A stretch of 64,000 nt of DNA from positions 1 to 64,000 of the forward strand of contig FWCC01000132.1 of assembly GCA_900169235.1 (NCBI GenBank), given 5' to 3'. This DNA is from Zarea fungicola (taxonomy: Eukaryota > Ascomycota > Sordariomycetes > Hypocreales > Cordycipitaceae). Below, piece after piece: positions 11,019-23,094 of this stretch. A model generated the notes under the pieces. That model was not told the DNA's origin and did no database searches. It was given only the letters and a program-made list of their open reading frames with translations. The translations under genes were made by a program, and so were the position numbers. Every line of letters starts with the position of its first letter. Within the stretch, counting starts at the first letter, position 1.

Positions 11019-12587
11019 ATGACTGCGTCACTTACTTCGGACCAACTCACGGCCATTAGTGCCATTGAGAGAGCGTGTTCTGTTTTGTCGTTGTTAGGGT
11101 GTCTGTTTGTCATTGTCACGTTTTGTATGTCAAGTGCATTTCACAAGCCAATTAACAGACTGGTCTTTTACGCCTCGTTTGGTAACATGATGACCAATGT
11201 TGGCACTCTCATGTCCCGTTCCTACCTTGGCGATGTTCTTTCTGTTGGCTGTCAGTTTCAGGCATTTCTAATTCAAATGTGAGTCTCGAGCTCTTCGTAG
11301 TCGTTTTGGCTCGAAACCCGTGGGAAGGGCTGCGTCGAACTAACATGCAACCGTAGGTTCATGCCCGCTGACGCATACTGGACACTGGCCATGGCCGTTA
11401 ATGTCTACCTCACATTTTACTACAAATTCGACGCCGTGTCTCTGCGGAGAATGGAGATTCCATATCTTATACTTTGCTACGGCGTCCCTATGATTCCCGC
11501 CCTCGTCTTTGTCTTTGTCAAGGACTCAAATGGCACCAGGGTGTACGGGAACGCTCTCCTCTGGTGCTGGATTTCGTTGGAATGGGACATATGGAGAATC
11601 GCGTCCTTTTACGGACCAGTCTGGTTGGTGAAACTTGGCTGCTCGACATCAAGAATAGAGCTGACTCGTATCAGGGTTGTCATCATCGTGACATTCTTCA
11701 TCTACATTCGTGCTGGACGCACCATCTACGAGCGACGCAAACAGCTTCAGGGATTTCAGTCCTCCGATCTAGACCCGTTGACATTCAACGGTGACCTTAT
11801 CTTCCCTATCAAGACAACAGAAGTCATTGTCACAAGCGAGCCCGCCAGTAGCGCCAACGCCGCGATGAAGTTTGAGCCCCTCACCACGATCAGTGCCCTC
11901 CAACCACGAATGTCCTCCGATAACCGCGCGTACTCAATTCATGTCACCTCCAACTCTGCCACCTCAACGCACTCTAACGATGACGCTGGTTTCCCGATCC
12001 AGGGCCACGCTGACGACGCCGAGGCGATGCCACAGCCCATTAGCAACTTCAGTACGAGACCCAAACAGCAGCGGGTGGCACGCGCGGTGAACCATACTCG
12101 CCGCCGCAACCACGAGCTCAACAACGCAGCCTGGTCCTACACGAAGTGCGCAATTCTCTTCTTCACGGCCATCCTCATTACCTGGATCCCCTCCAGCGCG
12201 AACCGTGTCTTCTCAGTTATCCATAAGGGCGAGGTCAGCGTCGTGCTCGGCTTCATGAGTGCGTTTGTGCTCCCCCTGCAAGGTTTCTGGAATGCCGCCA
12301 TCTACGCCGTCACGTCGTGGTCCGCGTGCAAGAATCTCTGGCATGACCTGCACAGTGGTCGCCGCGCTCCAGATGCTACCGAGCTCGTAGGCGGAATGCC
12401 GCCGGCGTCTTCACAATCTGGGCAGTCACAGCATCATTCTGATTCTCAAATGTCAACAGAGCAGAACCGCAAACCAAATAACGTCTTTCAAAGTGCTTCG
12501 AATTCGAGGCGTTCTAAGCCATTTGATACTGAGAGCGCCAAAGAGTTATCCACTAGTCGCTCAACCTCCGCCGACGGCAGGTACTAA
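11019..12587 (+). CDS. cAMP-receptor-like seven-transmembrane GPCR
   Basis: Predicted exons are 11019-11278, 11357-11623 and 11675-12587 (479 aa). The product matches the Dicty_CAR-like fungal GPCR class. TM1-TM2 lie in exon 1, followed by a Cys before the third helix (VGCQFQAFLIQMF), an aromatic-rich TM3-TM4 region, the signature DIWRIASFYGPVW at the end of loop 2 and VVIIVTFFIYIRAGR in TM5. A long Ser/Thr-rich third cytoplasmic loop precedes TM6-TM7 (near residues 350-420). The C-tail is polar and disordered. Fungal members sense nutrients or other extracellular cues and signal through heterotrimeric G proteins at the plasma membrane. The ligand cannot be told from sequence. The second intron (11624-11674) is in phase and free of stops, so its retention would give a 496-aa form. 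Confidence 0.85.
11624..11674 (+). other. In-phase 51-nt intron with weak GTTGGT donor
   Basis: Removing it joins FYGPVW directly to VVIIVTFF, as in family members. Keeping it adds 17 codons without a stop. A CTGAC branch-like site lies 11 nt before the TCAG acceptor. Confidence 0.65.
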
Positions 12588-13493
12588 TTCTGATGCCATG
12601 CTATTTTTGTCTATTTCTTTCTTTCTTGCTTGTTTAAAACAGATTGTTCATGAACTTATGACATTATATATACTAGATACGTGCAGCTGATTTTTCTCTT
12701 GTATTTTTGTTACGTGTACGTGGGAGGCATGCTGTACTCACTGGTACTAAAGTTCTTGGTGTGATTTTTGTTCTATACCCCGAAGTTACTTCTGACATTG
12801 CTCTTCATTTGCTTTATCACGCGATTGTTGATTTACAAGTCGCGGCCTTGAAGTGATACGTTGTTCGTTTACAAAAGGTGAAGAATATTATACAGGTTGA
12901 CCCGCAAGGGAGTTCTATTACTAGTTTTCGCTTAATTGTGGCTCACCTGTAAAGCAAGGGGCTTTGGTCGCCACATTAAAGACTTCTTTGTAGAGACTAA
13001 GGGTGGTGTTTTCTGATTTAATCAGTGAAAATGTCACAAGGTACAATTGTGGAGTACTGTACATGAGTAGTTCCCGACTTTTGGCAACCCCCACCTATAG
13101 CTACCCCGAGCAATATAAACAGAATGGTAAAATGGAGCTGGTCCGCCGTCAAACCCCTTGTAAGTTGTCAGCATCCAATCTTGCCACATGGCTAATTTAG
13201 AGGGCCAAGGGAGTCTTGCTGCTTTTGGCCTAGCCAACAAAACACCTCATTCCTATTGCACGAGGCTTCTGTCCTAGACAGAAGCGCTTGCAAGTTGTGG
13301 AACAGGTTTAGCAGCCACACCAAGGTAGCATTAGTTTGCATTAATTTTACACAAAGAAGGTGCACTCTCGGCCAGCGCTCCTCAGCCATGGCGTTGAAAA
13401 TCTAGTTGATTAAGCATAAATTGGACTCGCTAGGTAGCTGCTCTCTTGTGGGCGACCTTAATATAGCCCAACCTCGATATCTAGTATTGGCGT
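12588..13493. other. Intergenic between convergent GPCR and hydrolase genes
   Basis: Non-coding by inspection. It carries T-rich 3'-UTR-like sequence after the GPCR stop. No RNA or repeat was recognised. Confidence 0.5.
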
Positions 13494-14666
13494 CTAAAAG
13501 CCGGCGCTCGACAAGAAGGTATGAGCTTCCACGAATGCCCTGTGCGCGGAGTAATGAAAGTTGATGTCGTGACCAGTTTTGGGAAGTGCACTGTACTCGT
13601 AGTTTGTACTGGCAGGAAACAGCTGTCTTGTTTGGTCAAGTAGTCCACCGCGGCCAGATCCGCAGTCTGGCTGTCCCAACAAGGGAATCGCCGGTGCGCA
13701 GAAAATGGCATCCAAGATACCGGATTGCACAAAGACAGGTCCAGAATAATTCGGCGCGGTGGTGAAGCCGAGAATACCAGTAACAGCCTCTGCGACCCCA
13801 AACGTTCCCTGGGTTGACCAATCCAAATCGTAGATGTGAGGGTCAAATTGGCCAGCGTAGAATGCACTCCGACGACCGCTATAACTTGAGGACGCCAGAT
13901 AACCAGGGGATAGATCCCCATAATGTTGCGTGTCGAGAACATCAGCTGGTAGCGGCACCACGAGGGCGATGGTCAGAAGCGATGGCAGGGCTTGTTTTGA
14001 AAAGCCAGTCAATATAGCTGCGGCAGCGTCCTGTGGGAACTGAGCCATGAGGTTATTCCCAATAATAGACCCGAGAGAATGTCCCACAAAAATCACGCAT
14101 CTGAATTTTCTGGGCATGGCAGCGATTGTGCCTGCCTTAATCCGGTCAATAAGCGCGTGGAGGGCTCGGACATGATACGGCACCTGGAGCGTCGCAATGG
14201 GGTCAGGGTGGGATGAGATACCATTGCCGAGTCGATCAATAGCAAGAATAGGATAGCCTTGTGAAAGTGCATACTCCACCCATGAATAATTCTCCGGCTG
14301 GTAATGAGATGGTGTCCCTCGCCAGTAATCGCGCGTGTAGGTGACACCGTGTACAAGCAACTGCAGCGTGTTTTGACGGCTGGGGTTCGTCACCAGGGGC
14401 TCACAGTAAGTGGCAGCAATCGTTTCATTCCCAGAAACTGGAATATTTGCCAACCCAATACGGTCTAGCAGCGCAACAAGAGTCGAAGAGGTCAGCAATT
14501 GCGCGGGGTCGTTTAGGTATAGTGCAAGCGGCGACAGGTCCCAATTCTGAGCTACGACTTCCACACGGATGTTGAGGTCAACACAATGTCCACCATCGTC
14601 TCGTTTCAAAGGCGACGCATTTACGCAGCAGTGCAGAGGTAGAATGATGATATTAGATAGCTTCAT
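13494..14666 (-). CDS. Secreted alpha/beta-hydrolase (390 aa)
   Basis: A single-exon gene for an alpha/beta-hydrolase-fold protein. Visible elements are a short hydrophobic N-terminus that could be a signal peptide (residues 1-17), an oxyanion-loop motif HGVTY (106-110), the nucleophile elbow GHSLGS with Ser197, a likely acid Asp319 (GILDA) and a catalytic His366 (TGHDINFH). Cysteines at 28, 88, 190, 323 and 335 and Asn-X-Ser/Thr sites suit a secreted enzyme. The reaction is probably ester or lipid hydrolysis. The substrate is unknown. The length is typical for fungal extracellular hydrolases of this type. It is convergent with the GPCR gene, and nothing in the context indicates a shared pathway. 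Confidence 0.8.
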   Translation of the reverse strand: MKLSNIIILPLHCCVNASPLKRDDGGHCVDLNIRVEVVAQNWDLSPLALYLNDPAQLLTSSTLVALLDRIGLANIPVSGNETIAATYCEPLVTNPSRQNTLQLLVHGVTYTRDYWRGTPSHYQPENYSWVEYALSQGYPILAIDRLGNGISSHPDPIATLQVPYHVRALHALIDRIKAGTIAAMPRKFRCVIFVGHSLGSIIGNNLMAQFPQDAAAAILTGFSKQALPSLLTIALVVPLPADVLDTQHYGDLSPGYLASSSYSGRRSAFYAGQFDPHIYDLDWSTQGTFGVAEAVTGILGFTTAPNYSGPVFVQSGILDAIFCAPAIPLLGQPDCGSGRGGLLDQTRQLFPASTNYEYSALPKTGHDINFHYSAHRAFVEAHTFLSSAGF

Positions 14667-15959
14667 TTGGATAAATAGCTACTCTGAAGAGGGTAAAAAC
14701 ATCTGGAGAAATCAGGGGGCGGTGGATTACATATCAGGGTTAGAAATTTTCTTTCCTTTTGTTTCCCTTTTCCGTTTTAACAAATTAGCAAGCGCTTATT
14801 CATCCCCGCTATCGAGATTGACAGGTGTGCGTATGTAGCTCTATCCTACGATTATGAGTTGCGGTGTAGGACTAGGCGTAATTTAGTCGTCTTTCAGGTT
14901 ACTACAGTTATCCGGCTTTTGTGGCTGTAACTCGCCTCGGGTACGAAAAGGAATGAAAGGATAGATCCGGATATTGAATGCCTGTGAGAGGGTACTGATC
15001 CAGTGGCCAGCTATACAACGCGAATTTGAAACACACGCAAAAAACTTGATGAGAGAGCAGTTGTTTCTAATTAGATGACAAAGAGCTTATGCAAGAGCTA
15101 TACTGGATTCACAGGGGCCATAAGCACTCGTCTTGATTCCGACTAGCTGAAGTGAGACCTACATACTCTCCGCCGTTGGAAGACAGGCGGTTTACACAGG
15201 TGGCGCGCGAAATGGTATTTCCGCAGGTTGACAGAGTCTCTAATGGCCGCCAATGAACTCGTTAATGTTAGCTTCAGCTCACCGCCATGAGCATAAACCC
15301 ATGAACCTCCTCAGCAGTGATGACAATCATGACAATCATGGCAATAATACTAATAGCAAGAGTCAAGTAGCTTATTTTGGTACATGATCCATCGGAGCTT
15401 AACCATGACCCCGGATGCCACAGAAAACAAAACGCTTGGCCAATTCGCGCTCGAGAATACACTCCGTAACCAGGCAAGATACAGCTGGATAATTGTGTGG
15501 CGTGCAGGGTATGGACAAACTTGGTTTCTGGGTTTGGTCGCGAAAAATACTAGTCCGGTGTGGCTCGCTACTACGGCCTGCGGGTTCTCGACATTTGCTT
15601 CAGAACAACATCTGTTTGCGCGCAACGCTGAGTACACTTCATACAGTATGCAGAGTAAGGAGCACCAGCTGTGCACTTGATCTTTGGCACTTGGCTGTAC
15701 CAAATGCAGTCCCCTGCTCGCCAAGCCTTTAGCCAAATCTATATTTATACATGGCAGAAATTGTATACGCGTCAATTCATTCATTCATACCGTATGTCTA
15801 ACGTAGTCGATCTCTTTCAAGTAAAGTATCTGGCCATGTCAAATTGCAAAAAGTCATTATTAAAGAAGGAACTAATAAATCACGGCGTCATGAAAACACT
15901 CGTTTGAGCCCGCGGCCAAAAAAAAAATTATAGCCTCCCACACGAGTTAACAAACTGCT
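14667..15959. other. Intergenic, 1.3 kb
   Basis: Upstream region of the hydrolase gene and downstream region of the methyltransferase-like gene. Overlapping short frames at 15350-15784 lack any motif. A short direct repeat (ATGACAATC twice) occurs near 15317. Confidence 0.45.
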
Positions 15960-18028
15960 CTACGTTGAAATATTGTTCTCTTGTGGCTCCTTCTCACCTT
16001 TGAAAGCGTCAATAATATGGTATTCCCAAAACGTCCCAAGTTGGAGGCACTCCGCAACACACTCTGGGTTATCCCACCACCAAGTGTCCGTTGGCGTAAC
16101 AAACTTGCCCCAGACTTCTAGCCAAAAAAGTCGCCCGACAATACTTCGCAACTCGGCTCTATCTTGAAGCTCTAGGTGCAACCTCTGTATGCTAGGATCC
16201 GGATCCTGGTAATCGTCACTACGAGCACTGGCCGGTAGTGCGAAACACTTGACCACGGTTCTCCGACTTCGTAAACCTCGAAGATTTGCATCGCCGAGTA
16301 GCTTCGGGATGAGCCGGCTCGGTTCTAAACACCGAGATTGGTTTTCAATATTTGGGAACAGATGCTTCTCCATCCAATCTCGAAGCCTGGGGCCAAGGGT
16401 TTCGGCGTGCGGCAGTGGGTCAATGATTGTTAAGTTGAAGGATCCTCCCGCCTTCAAGCACTTATATATACTGCCCAGTACAGCTGGCAGAGCCTTGTAT
16501 GAGCACTGGGATGGGAGTGAAAAAGAGTAAACTGTCTGAAATAGCCGCTGAGCAACGGGGAAACACGAAGCCTCATAGGGCGGTGCCTGCAATGGCTGGA
16601 TGTTTTGCGGCCAATTGCCTGTTAGACTCTCGGTTGTAAGGTGGTAAACTTGCGCATCGGAATACAATATGCTGAGATACTCTGCATAAACTTTGAAGAT
16701 TCAGTATCACTCCTGTCTTGAGCGCGAGAATGGTCTGTCTATAGTTACCTTGAGTCTCGTAAAGTAGCATGATCAGCCCAGTCGGAGGGGCCGGAGCATC
16801 GAACTCTGTGCTTCCCAGCCGGCACGTATCTTTTATATCACTCGTTCCATGAAGAAGAGACAACATCCAATGTTGTTTGGAGTTTCCTGGCTTAACAATT
16901 CGATTCCGATTCGGCTTGGCATTCAAGACTTGCTTCAGTCTTGCCAGAATCAGCGCCGTAGGTGCTCCGGCGGCAGACAGCATACTTTGTGCTTTCTGGG
17001 GGATGATAGCGGCTACTTCTGTGGCGATGTGCTCCCTTGTGAAAGATTGACTGGCTCTTTTCACCGTTTTGGTATCCAATTCCTCATTACGATCTCGCCA
17101 TTGCGACGGCGTCCGCCAGGCAGCAGAATTGTTAATTCCCAGTGCCATTGCCGCGGATCGGAGCGGTGATTGAGGTGGCGGTTCTACTATTACTGCAGAG
17201 TCTGGTATATCTGGTGCATCGTATATGGATCCAACTCCGAGACTATGGTGATCGGGTTAACGAATTGCCTCACGGCGACAGTACAGGTGTACGTACTATT
17301 TTGCGGGAGATTTTGGCAGCGTCAGTAGCACGTTATCGGCTTCTGTTGGACCTGCGATCTTGTCCTTAAGTGTTTTGGCATTGCCTGCATTATTTGGCAC
17401 AGACCTTGGGATCTCTGGGTAGACGGTGTTTGTTTTAGAGGGCAAGCTTCCCAGCATTTGAATCAGAGTAGCAATGTTGGCTGATCCATTGCCGTCACCG
17501 TCCGAAACCCGGTTTAATATAGCCACCGGCTTGGATTCGCCACTACCAAAGGAATGCGCAATGCATTCTACAGGTGAAGTTAGGACTGTCCAAGCCAGCT
17601 CCAAAGAGTTACTTACCATCAAATGAGGGAAGTGTGTCACGCTCGCTGCCAGAGGTGAAGATATCGGGTGTGTCCTTAATTGGTGATGTTGGTGCTGTAG
17701 TAACCAAACCTGAGCTTCTACGACTCGAAGCGTCAAACGTTTGTGAGAATGGCGAGAGGGTAGACACGAAGCTAGGAGTAGCGAGACCAGAAAATGTCGG
17801 TGACCGATTGTGGTCTTTGTATTCTGGTACGACTTCATTTTTAGCAGCCCTGGATCTAAAATACCTGAAAGGTTTTTCCGAGGAGGAATTAGAGGAGGCA
17901 GATGCAGCAGAGGACTCTCTCCCCGAGCGGATGCTCCTAGTTCCATTATCGCCTTGTGCCCGGTTCTTCTTAGCGCGATGCTCTCCGACCAGCTTCCTGT
18001 CCGGATCAGTCCATACTATATCCCACAT
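15960..18028 (-). CDS. Methyltransferase-like protein with disordered N-terminus
   Basis: Predicted minus-strand exons are 18028-17617, 17567-17297, 17242-16749 and 16681-15960, keeping phase (632 aa). The N-terminal half is Ser/Arg-rich and disordered, starting at MWDIVWTDPDRKLVGEHR, a conserved-looking opening. The C-terminal half (from about residue 300) resembles a SAM-dependent methyltransferase fold: a beta1-like segment followed by PPTG, DAQVYHLTT after strand 2, and LKAGGSFNLTIIDPLP matching the post-motif strand. The glycine-rich motif I reads EFDAPAPPTG, lacking the usual GxGxG, so activity is doubtful. Coding-like sequence continues upstream of 18028 to about 18220 (Pro/Arg-rich) with acceptor-like CTCAG sites, so the true start may be in an unrecognised upstream exon. 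The function is not assigned. Confidence 0.65.
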
Positions 18029-20370
18029 CGCCTTGGATGGTTGCAGAGAGTTCAGACGAAGACTCTTGGAAAGTACAGATTGCTGCTGACGAGGGGGTTG
18101 GGCAGGAAGCTCAGCGAAGGCTTTGCCACGGCGTTGCCGTCGCTGAGGCGGGGGCACAGGTGCCACAGCAGCGGCAAGTGTGCTCGTTACCCGACTGAGT
18201 CTGAGTCGGTTAAGGGATATCGTTTGAGTATTGGTTGTGTCTTAGGCAGGATGGATCGAGAAATGGGCGTCGTTGCTGGAGTTCGGTTCTGTTTGGATAC
18301 CAGGAAGTTGCAGGCGTGGGGAGCAATATTGCTCTGCTTTGATCACAGAAAAAAGGTGATGGTTTCTGTATCAAGATTTAATGAGCTTTGAGCGAAAGAT
18401 CGTCGGAATCTTCCTTTTATTGAAAAGGCAGGGTGCAGATGATTGTTGTCACAGCAGGTGCAGCCACCCGATGACGGGCCACACAATGCAGACGGCTGGG
18501 CTACGGCTCTTTGTGATTGAAATCAATCTGAGGTCCAAGTGAGAAGTACGGCGAAAGTCAGATTATGGACAACTGTGCATGCTACTGGCAAATGTCAGGC
18601 TCACCTTTTAGCTGAGCGAACCAATCTACAATCTATGTATAATCGCTACCCTTTTTTGGTGAAAAATTTCCACTGAGACGGGACTCTTTATTTTCTAACA
18701 TGGTTCAATTGAAGCACAAGGCTCATTCTGAGAGCATTTAATTACGTGGTTCCGCTGGCTCTCTCGCCTGAGCAGCATCTGCGTTTTGCCCAGCCACCGC
18801 CCGACTGATGTGGTCCAGTGTATTTGCAAGAAAAGTAATAACTCCTCAATAGCTGACTAGCTAGCTTAGCTTTGATTTATGATCTGGCCTATTATATGAT
18901 AGTCTTGCGCTGTGGAGCTTTTACGGTCAGCGCTCGTCATACCGTGATGGCTTCGTTGCACTCGCGGGTGTACCTGCACACCATTCATCGCCATAGCCAT
19001 TCAGTCGTTCATGGCAGCTATGCAGTGGAGCAGACCTTCAATATGCCGCAGATACAATTGCTCGCTATCTGTATTGTTTCTACCTGCTGCCCCTAACCCT
19101 TCGTCTCCTGTCACTCGCCACCAGAGACACAGGCTACACGTCGGGTGATTGGATTGATTTCCTGTGCTTTGACGCGATGGTGTACAGCTGCGCCAATGTG
19201 ATACCAATGTTGGACAATTTTAAGTCTCTCGAGAGCTTGCCGAAATGGGATGCCTCTTCACATGGCTGATGCATGTAGCCGCCCACGACAACACCGCCCG
19301 GGATTCATTATAAGCGAGTCCTCGTACTCGGGGTCTGCATGGCGATTGCTGGTTCCTGAATGGCTGGACAACTCGCTCGCTCACAGGTCATGCCAGTGCT
19401 TGATCTACAAAGTATGCCTAGTTCATCTGCTATGATTGTAGTCACTGTCCAGTAGCCAGCCAACTGAAATCTGCCAGTCATGTTTATAGCTACATTGACA
19501 CCAACTGGCATCATCCGCGGGTTGGAGCCTCCCTTCGCAATCAAGGTTGGCGCATATTTGGGTCACACCCTAGGCAGGCCTTTTCATGCCTATTCATCAT
19601 TCATCTACTTGTATCTTTGTTATACCTGTCTACATTTTGCAGTCCCTCCGGTCAAACTTTCCTGCCCGCTAGTATCTGCTTCTACGGCTTGGCCGCATCG
19701 CACAAGAATAGACAACTGGTCCACGACACAGATGAACCTCTGGATCGTTTCCGTGTGCGACTCAGTCCTTTGCACCATACATTATCAACTCTTTTTTCCC
19801 ACACCTTTGACTCGTCCAATTGGCGTACAGGATCATTTGACACATATGTTCTGTCTATTCTCCTTGATTTACCCTTACATACCTAGCGAGTAACGCAAGT
19901 TCTTGAGCCGGCCATATCCCAAGCCTACCAGTATCCTGCAAAACGCAGACCGGCCGTTCATTTTGCTTGCCAGCTGGCAGACACTCGGTACCCCGCTTTC
20001 CAACTCTTTATCGAAATTTTTTTGGGCCTTTTTGAAAAGTCGTCTTTTAATTTGCCGTCTGCAACGGGCTCGTTAACACATTTTCCTAACCTCTAGCCCT
20101 TCGAAGCCTTCCCCGTTCTCCATCCGAGCCTTTACTTCAGCCTCTGCATCTAGCGAGAAACTCTTGTTCATTTACGCTTGATTGACGATCATTAACAATC
20201 CTTTGCTTTCTCTTTTCTCTTTTTCTGAATCCAGAAAATTGACGCTTCGCCAACCCCACAGTTGTATTGAAATCATTGCTGGCTAGCGGTCGAATCTCCG
20301 TTTGTGTAGCTTTCAGCTATTACTCAGACCACTCGTTTGCACTCCAAGGCGTCTGACCCCAGTCGCCGTT
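18029..20370. other. Long intergenic region upstream of two divergent genes
   Basis: About 18029-18220 may be 5' coding sequence of the minus-strand gene. The rest (2.1 kb) shows only short frames such as 19480-19893, which has no motif. The last 350 bp are pyrimidine-rich, a usual feature just upstream of fungal transcription starts. No RNA gene was recognised. Confidence 0.45.
20201..20226 (+). promoter_or_regulatory. Pyrimidine tract upstream of the purine transporter gene
   Basis: A nearly pure C/T run about 150 bp before the predicted start codon. CT-rich tracts often mark the transcription-start region of filamentous-fungal genes. Confidence 0.35.
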
Positions 20371-22734
20371 ATGGCGCAAACTATCCATGAAGAATTCGTA
20401 GTAGAATCTCACGAGCCTGCTGCTAGACGCTCCAAGTTCTGTGGTTTGCGCGACTTTTCTGATTTGGCGGACGAGTGGCTATCCGCATCGCGATTCGGCC
20501 ACTTCTTTCACCTCGCTGGCAGCGGACATGTAGGTTCCTTCGAGTTGAATGGCAAGACACTCTATAACCCTTCTCATCTGACAATATTAGCCAAATGAGA
20601 TTAGCAGCGCATCTGCTTTCCGCGAAGTCCGCGCCGGGCTGACCACATTTGCTACTATGGCGTATATTATTGCTGTCAATGCACGTCTCCTCAGACGGAC
20701 AATACTTTTGACTTGACTGCTAACATGCACAGGCTGCTATGCTCTCACAGACAGGAGGCACATGTGAATGCAGTCTTCTAAACAAGCACAAATGTGACAC
20801 GATTCCTGAGTTTGCAGCTTGTAAAGAAGGTGCGCATCTTCTTGCACTGTTGTCCTGGACTTGGACTAGACTAACTCGATTCAGAGGTTCGACGCGGCCT
20901 AGTAACCTCTACTGCTGCCATTGCCGGCATGGCATCCTTTGTTTTTGGCCTTCTTACAAATCTTCCAGTGGCAATTGCGTATGCTTGGCTCTCCATATCT
21001 TTACTGTATTCCTCCTGTGGCTGACGACCTTTGTAGTCCGGGTATGGGTCTCAACGCATACTTTGCGTTCCAGGTGCGCTAACCCGTTATCTTTGTGTGT
21101 ATTTTGGCTAACATTACAAAGGTTGTGGGAGTAAATGGCACTGGCTCCGTCCCGTACCGCACTGCACTCACTGCCACTTTTGTCGAAGGTTTCATCTTCA
21201 TCTTTCTCGCCTTGACTGGCATGCGGCAGTGGCTGGTTAAGCTCATCCCCGCAACCCTCAAGACGGCAACTGGTGTCGGTATTGGATTTCTTCTAACGGA
21301 AATTGGGCTTTCTTATTCTTCTGGTATCGGTGCCATCACCGGGGGCGGCCGCGCCGTGCCGCTAACACTCGGCGGCTGTCCGCCGGAGTTCCTCGACCCC
21401 AGCAGCGGCATGTGCACCTCGGGGCAGATGACGAATCCTAAAGTAAGTGCCTCCCGCATAGTTTCCTTATGATAAAATTATCTCTCTAATGGTCCCAGCT
21501 TTGGCTCGCAATTTTCTGCGGCGGTATCTTCACCGCTTTTTTGATGGCGTACAGAATTAAGTATGCCTTGGTTATTGGTATCGGTCTCGTCTCCGTCATC
21601 TCCTGGCCGTAGGTTTCTCTCCCTCTCTCTGAAATATCATCTAGCTAAGAGTTCTAGACGCAACACCGCCGTCACGTACTTCCCAGACACTAATGAAGGC
21701 AACTCTCGTTTTGAGTTCTTCAAGCAAGTCGTGGCATGGCACCCGCTCGACAAGGTTGCCAACCAACTCGAATGGGGCATTCAAACCAGCGGCTCCAACT
21801 TTACCCTGGCTCTCTTCACGTTTCTCTATGTAGATATCATCGACGCGACTGCCACTTTGTATTCCATGGTCCGCTTCTGCGGTGCCGTGGATCCCAAGGA
21901 TGGCGACTTTCCACGTTCCACACTTGCCTACTGCACCGATGCGGCCTTTATTTCCGTCGCAGCGCTGTTTGGCTCTTCCCCTGTTACAGCCTTCATTGAG
22001 AGTGGCGCTGGAATTGCTGAGGGAGGACGCACGGGTCTGACAGCAATAGTGACAGGACTCTGCTTTATTGTGGCGGTATTCTTTGCGCCTATTTTTGCCT
22101 CCATTCCTCCCTGGGCCACCGGCTGCACTTTAATTCTGGCAAGTTTCCTTTCGTTCATATTTCCAGTGTATGGTTAACTAACAAAAAAACAGGTTGGCTG
22201 CATGATGATTCGCCAGATTACTCAGATCAACTGGCGGTACATAGGTGATGTCCTACCCTCATTCGTCGTCATGACATTTATTCCATTCACCTACAGCGTC
22301 GCCTATGGCCTCATTGCGTAAGTATGGTTTTCGTGAGTATGTGGCCCAGAAGCAGCTTTCTAACACTTGTCAGCGGTATCTTCACTTACGCTGTACTCAA
22401 TGGTCTCATTGGTGCCGTGGTTTGGATGTCAGGGGGCCGCTACGAACCCCGCGAGTACGACCTTAAGGAATACTGGACTTGGAAAGGCACCGGACAGCCG
22501 CCTTGGTTTGCCCGTGCTATTCGCCAGCACCGCCAGACTTCTGTCCGTGAGATTACCACACCCTCTGTTGGTGCAGCCGACTTCCATTCGCGACAGCTTG
22601 AAGACCGCGTCGTCTCATTTTCAGCTGACTCTCACGGTGGTATGTCATCTCCCAAGGAAGAGTCTGCGACTGTGGCTGAGCAGCCAATTCTGTCGCGGCA
22701 AACGCCGGAACAGATGAGCCGCATGTCTCGATAA
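20371..22734 (+). CDS. azgA: AzgA-type hypoxanthine/adenine/guanine transporter
   Basis: Predicted exons: 20371-20529, 20591-20680, 20733-20829, 20885-20978, 21037-21073, 21122-21442, 21499-21608, 21658-22138, 22193-22317 and 22374-22734 (624 aa). All phases agree. The product is a plasma-membrane NCS2/AzgA-family proton-coupled purine permease: RAGLTTFATMAYIIAVN near residue 65, LSQTGGTC, PGMGLNAYFAFQVVG, TGVGIGFLLTEIGL, and the late signature LFTFLYVDIIDATATLYSM followed by SSPVTAFIESGAGIAEGGRTG. About a dozen helices precede a charged cytoplasmic tail rich in Ser/Arg. In fungi AzgA takes up hypoxanthine, adenine and guanine. Two introns (after 20680 and after 22138) need GC donors to keep the family sequence. 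No other purine-catabolism gene is adjacent. Confidence 0.92.
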
Positions 22735-23094
22735 GAGCGATACAGGCAACCTCAAGAGTGATTGGCTGTGTCCATCACAAGTCTAACAGCAGAGACCAAG
22801 ATCAAATTTTAATTCTTGGAGATAGGCATTGCGATTGAAACCAGGTAGCAGCAACAGGCCATGGGAGAAATTGGCGATTGACTTATTGTAGCTAGATGGA
22901 TGATGACAAACGAGGACATATCATAGATAGCCTGATCTAATGATGAAATAAATGCACTTGCGAGAATAGCACTCACTTGCCCCTCGACAATAAGCAACTG
23001 TCCGCACATGTCATGTATCGGACAACGGAATGGATATATTGTCATAATCATAACAATATCCGTCCTCCTCCTGTCTTGTTTGACACTTCCTTGT
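22735..23094. other. Short convergent intergenic region
   Basis: 3' ends of the purine transporter (+) and UCH37-like (-) genes face each other. No separate feature was seen. Confidence 0.5.

Noticed and set aside
16573..17148. A separate 191-codon minus-strand gene
   Set aside because: Splice phases and sequence continuity join it to the flanking exons of the methyltransferase-like gene.
19480..19893. 137-codon frame with hydrophobic stretches
   Set aside because: Cys/His/Tyr-rich random-looking translation in a pyrimidine-rich upstream region. No family resemblance.
22139..22192. GT donor at 22165 for the AzgA intron
   Set aside because: It leaves a very short intron and inserts residues into a conserved membrane segment. 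The GC donor at 22139 gives the family sequence.
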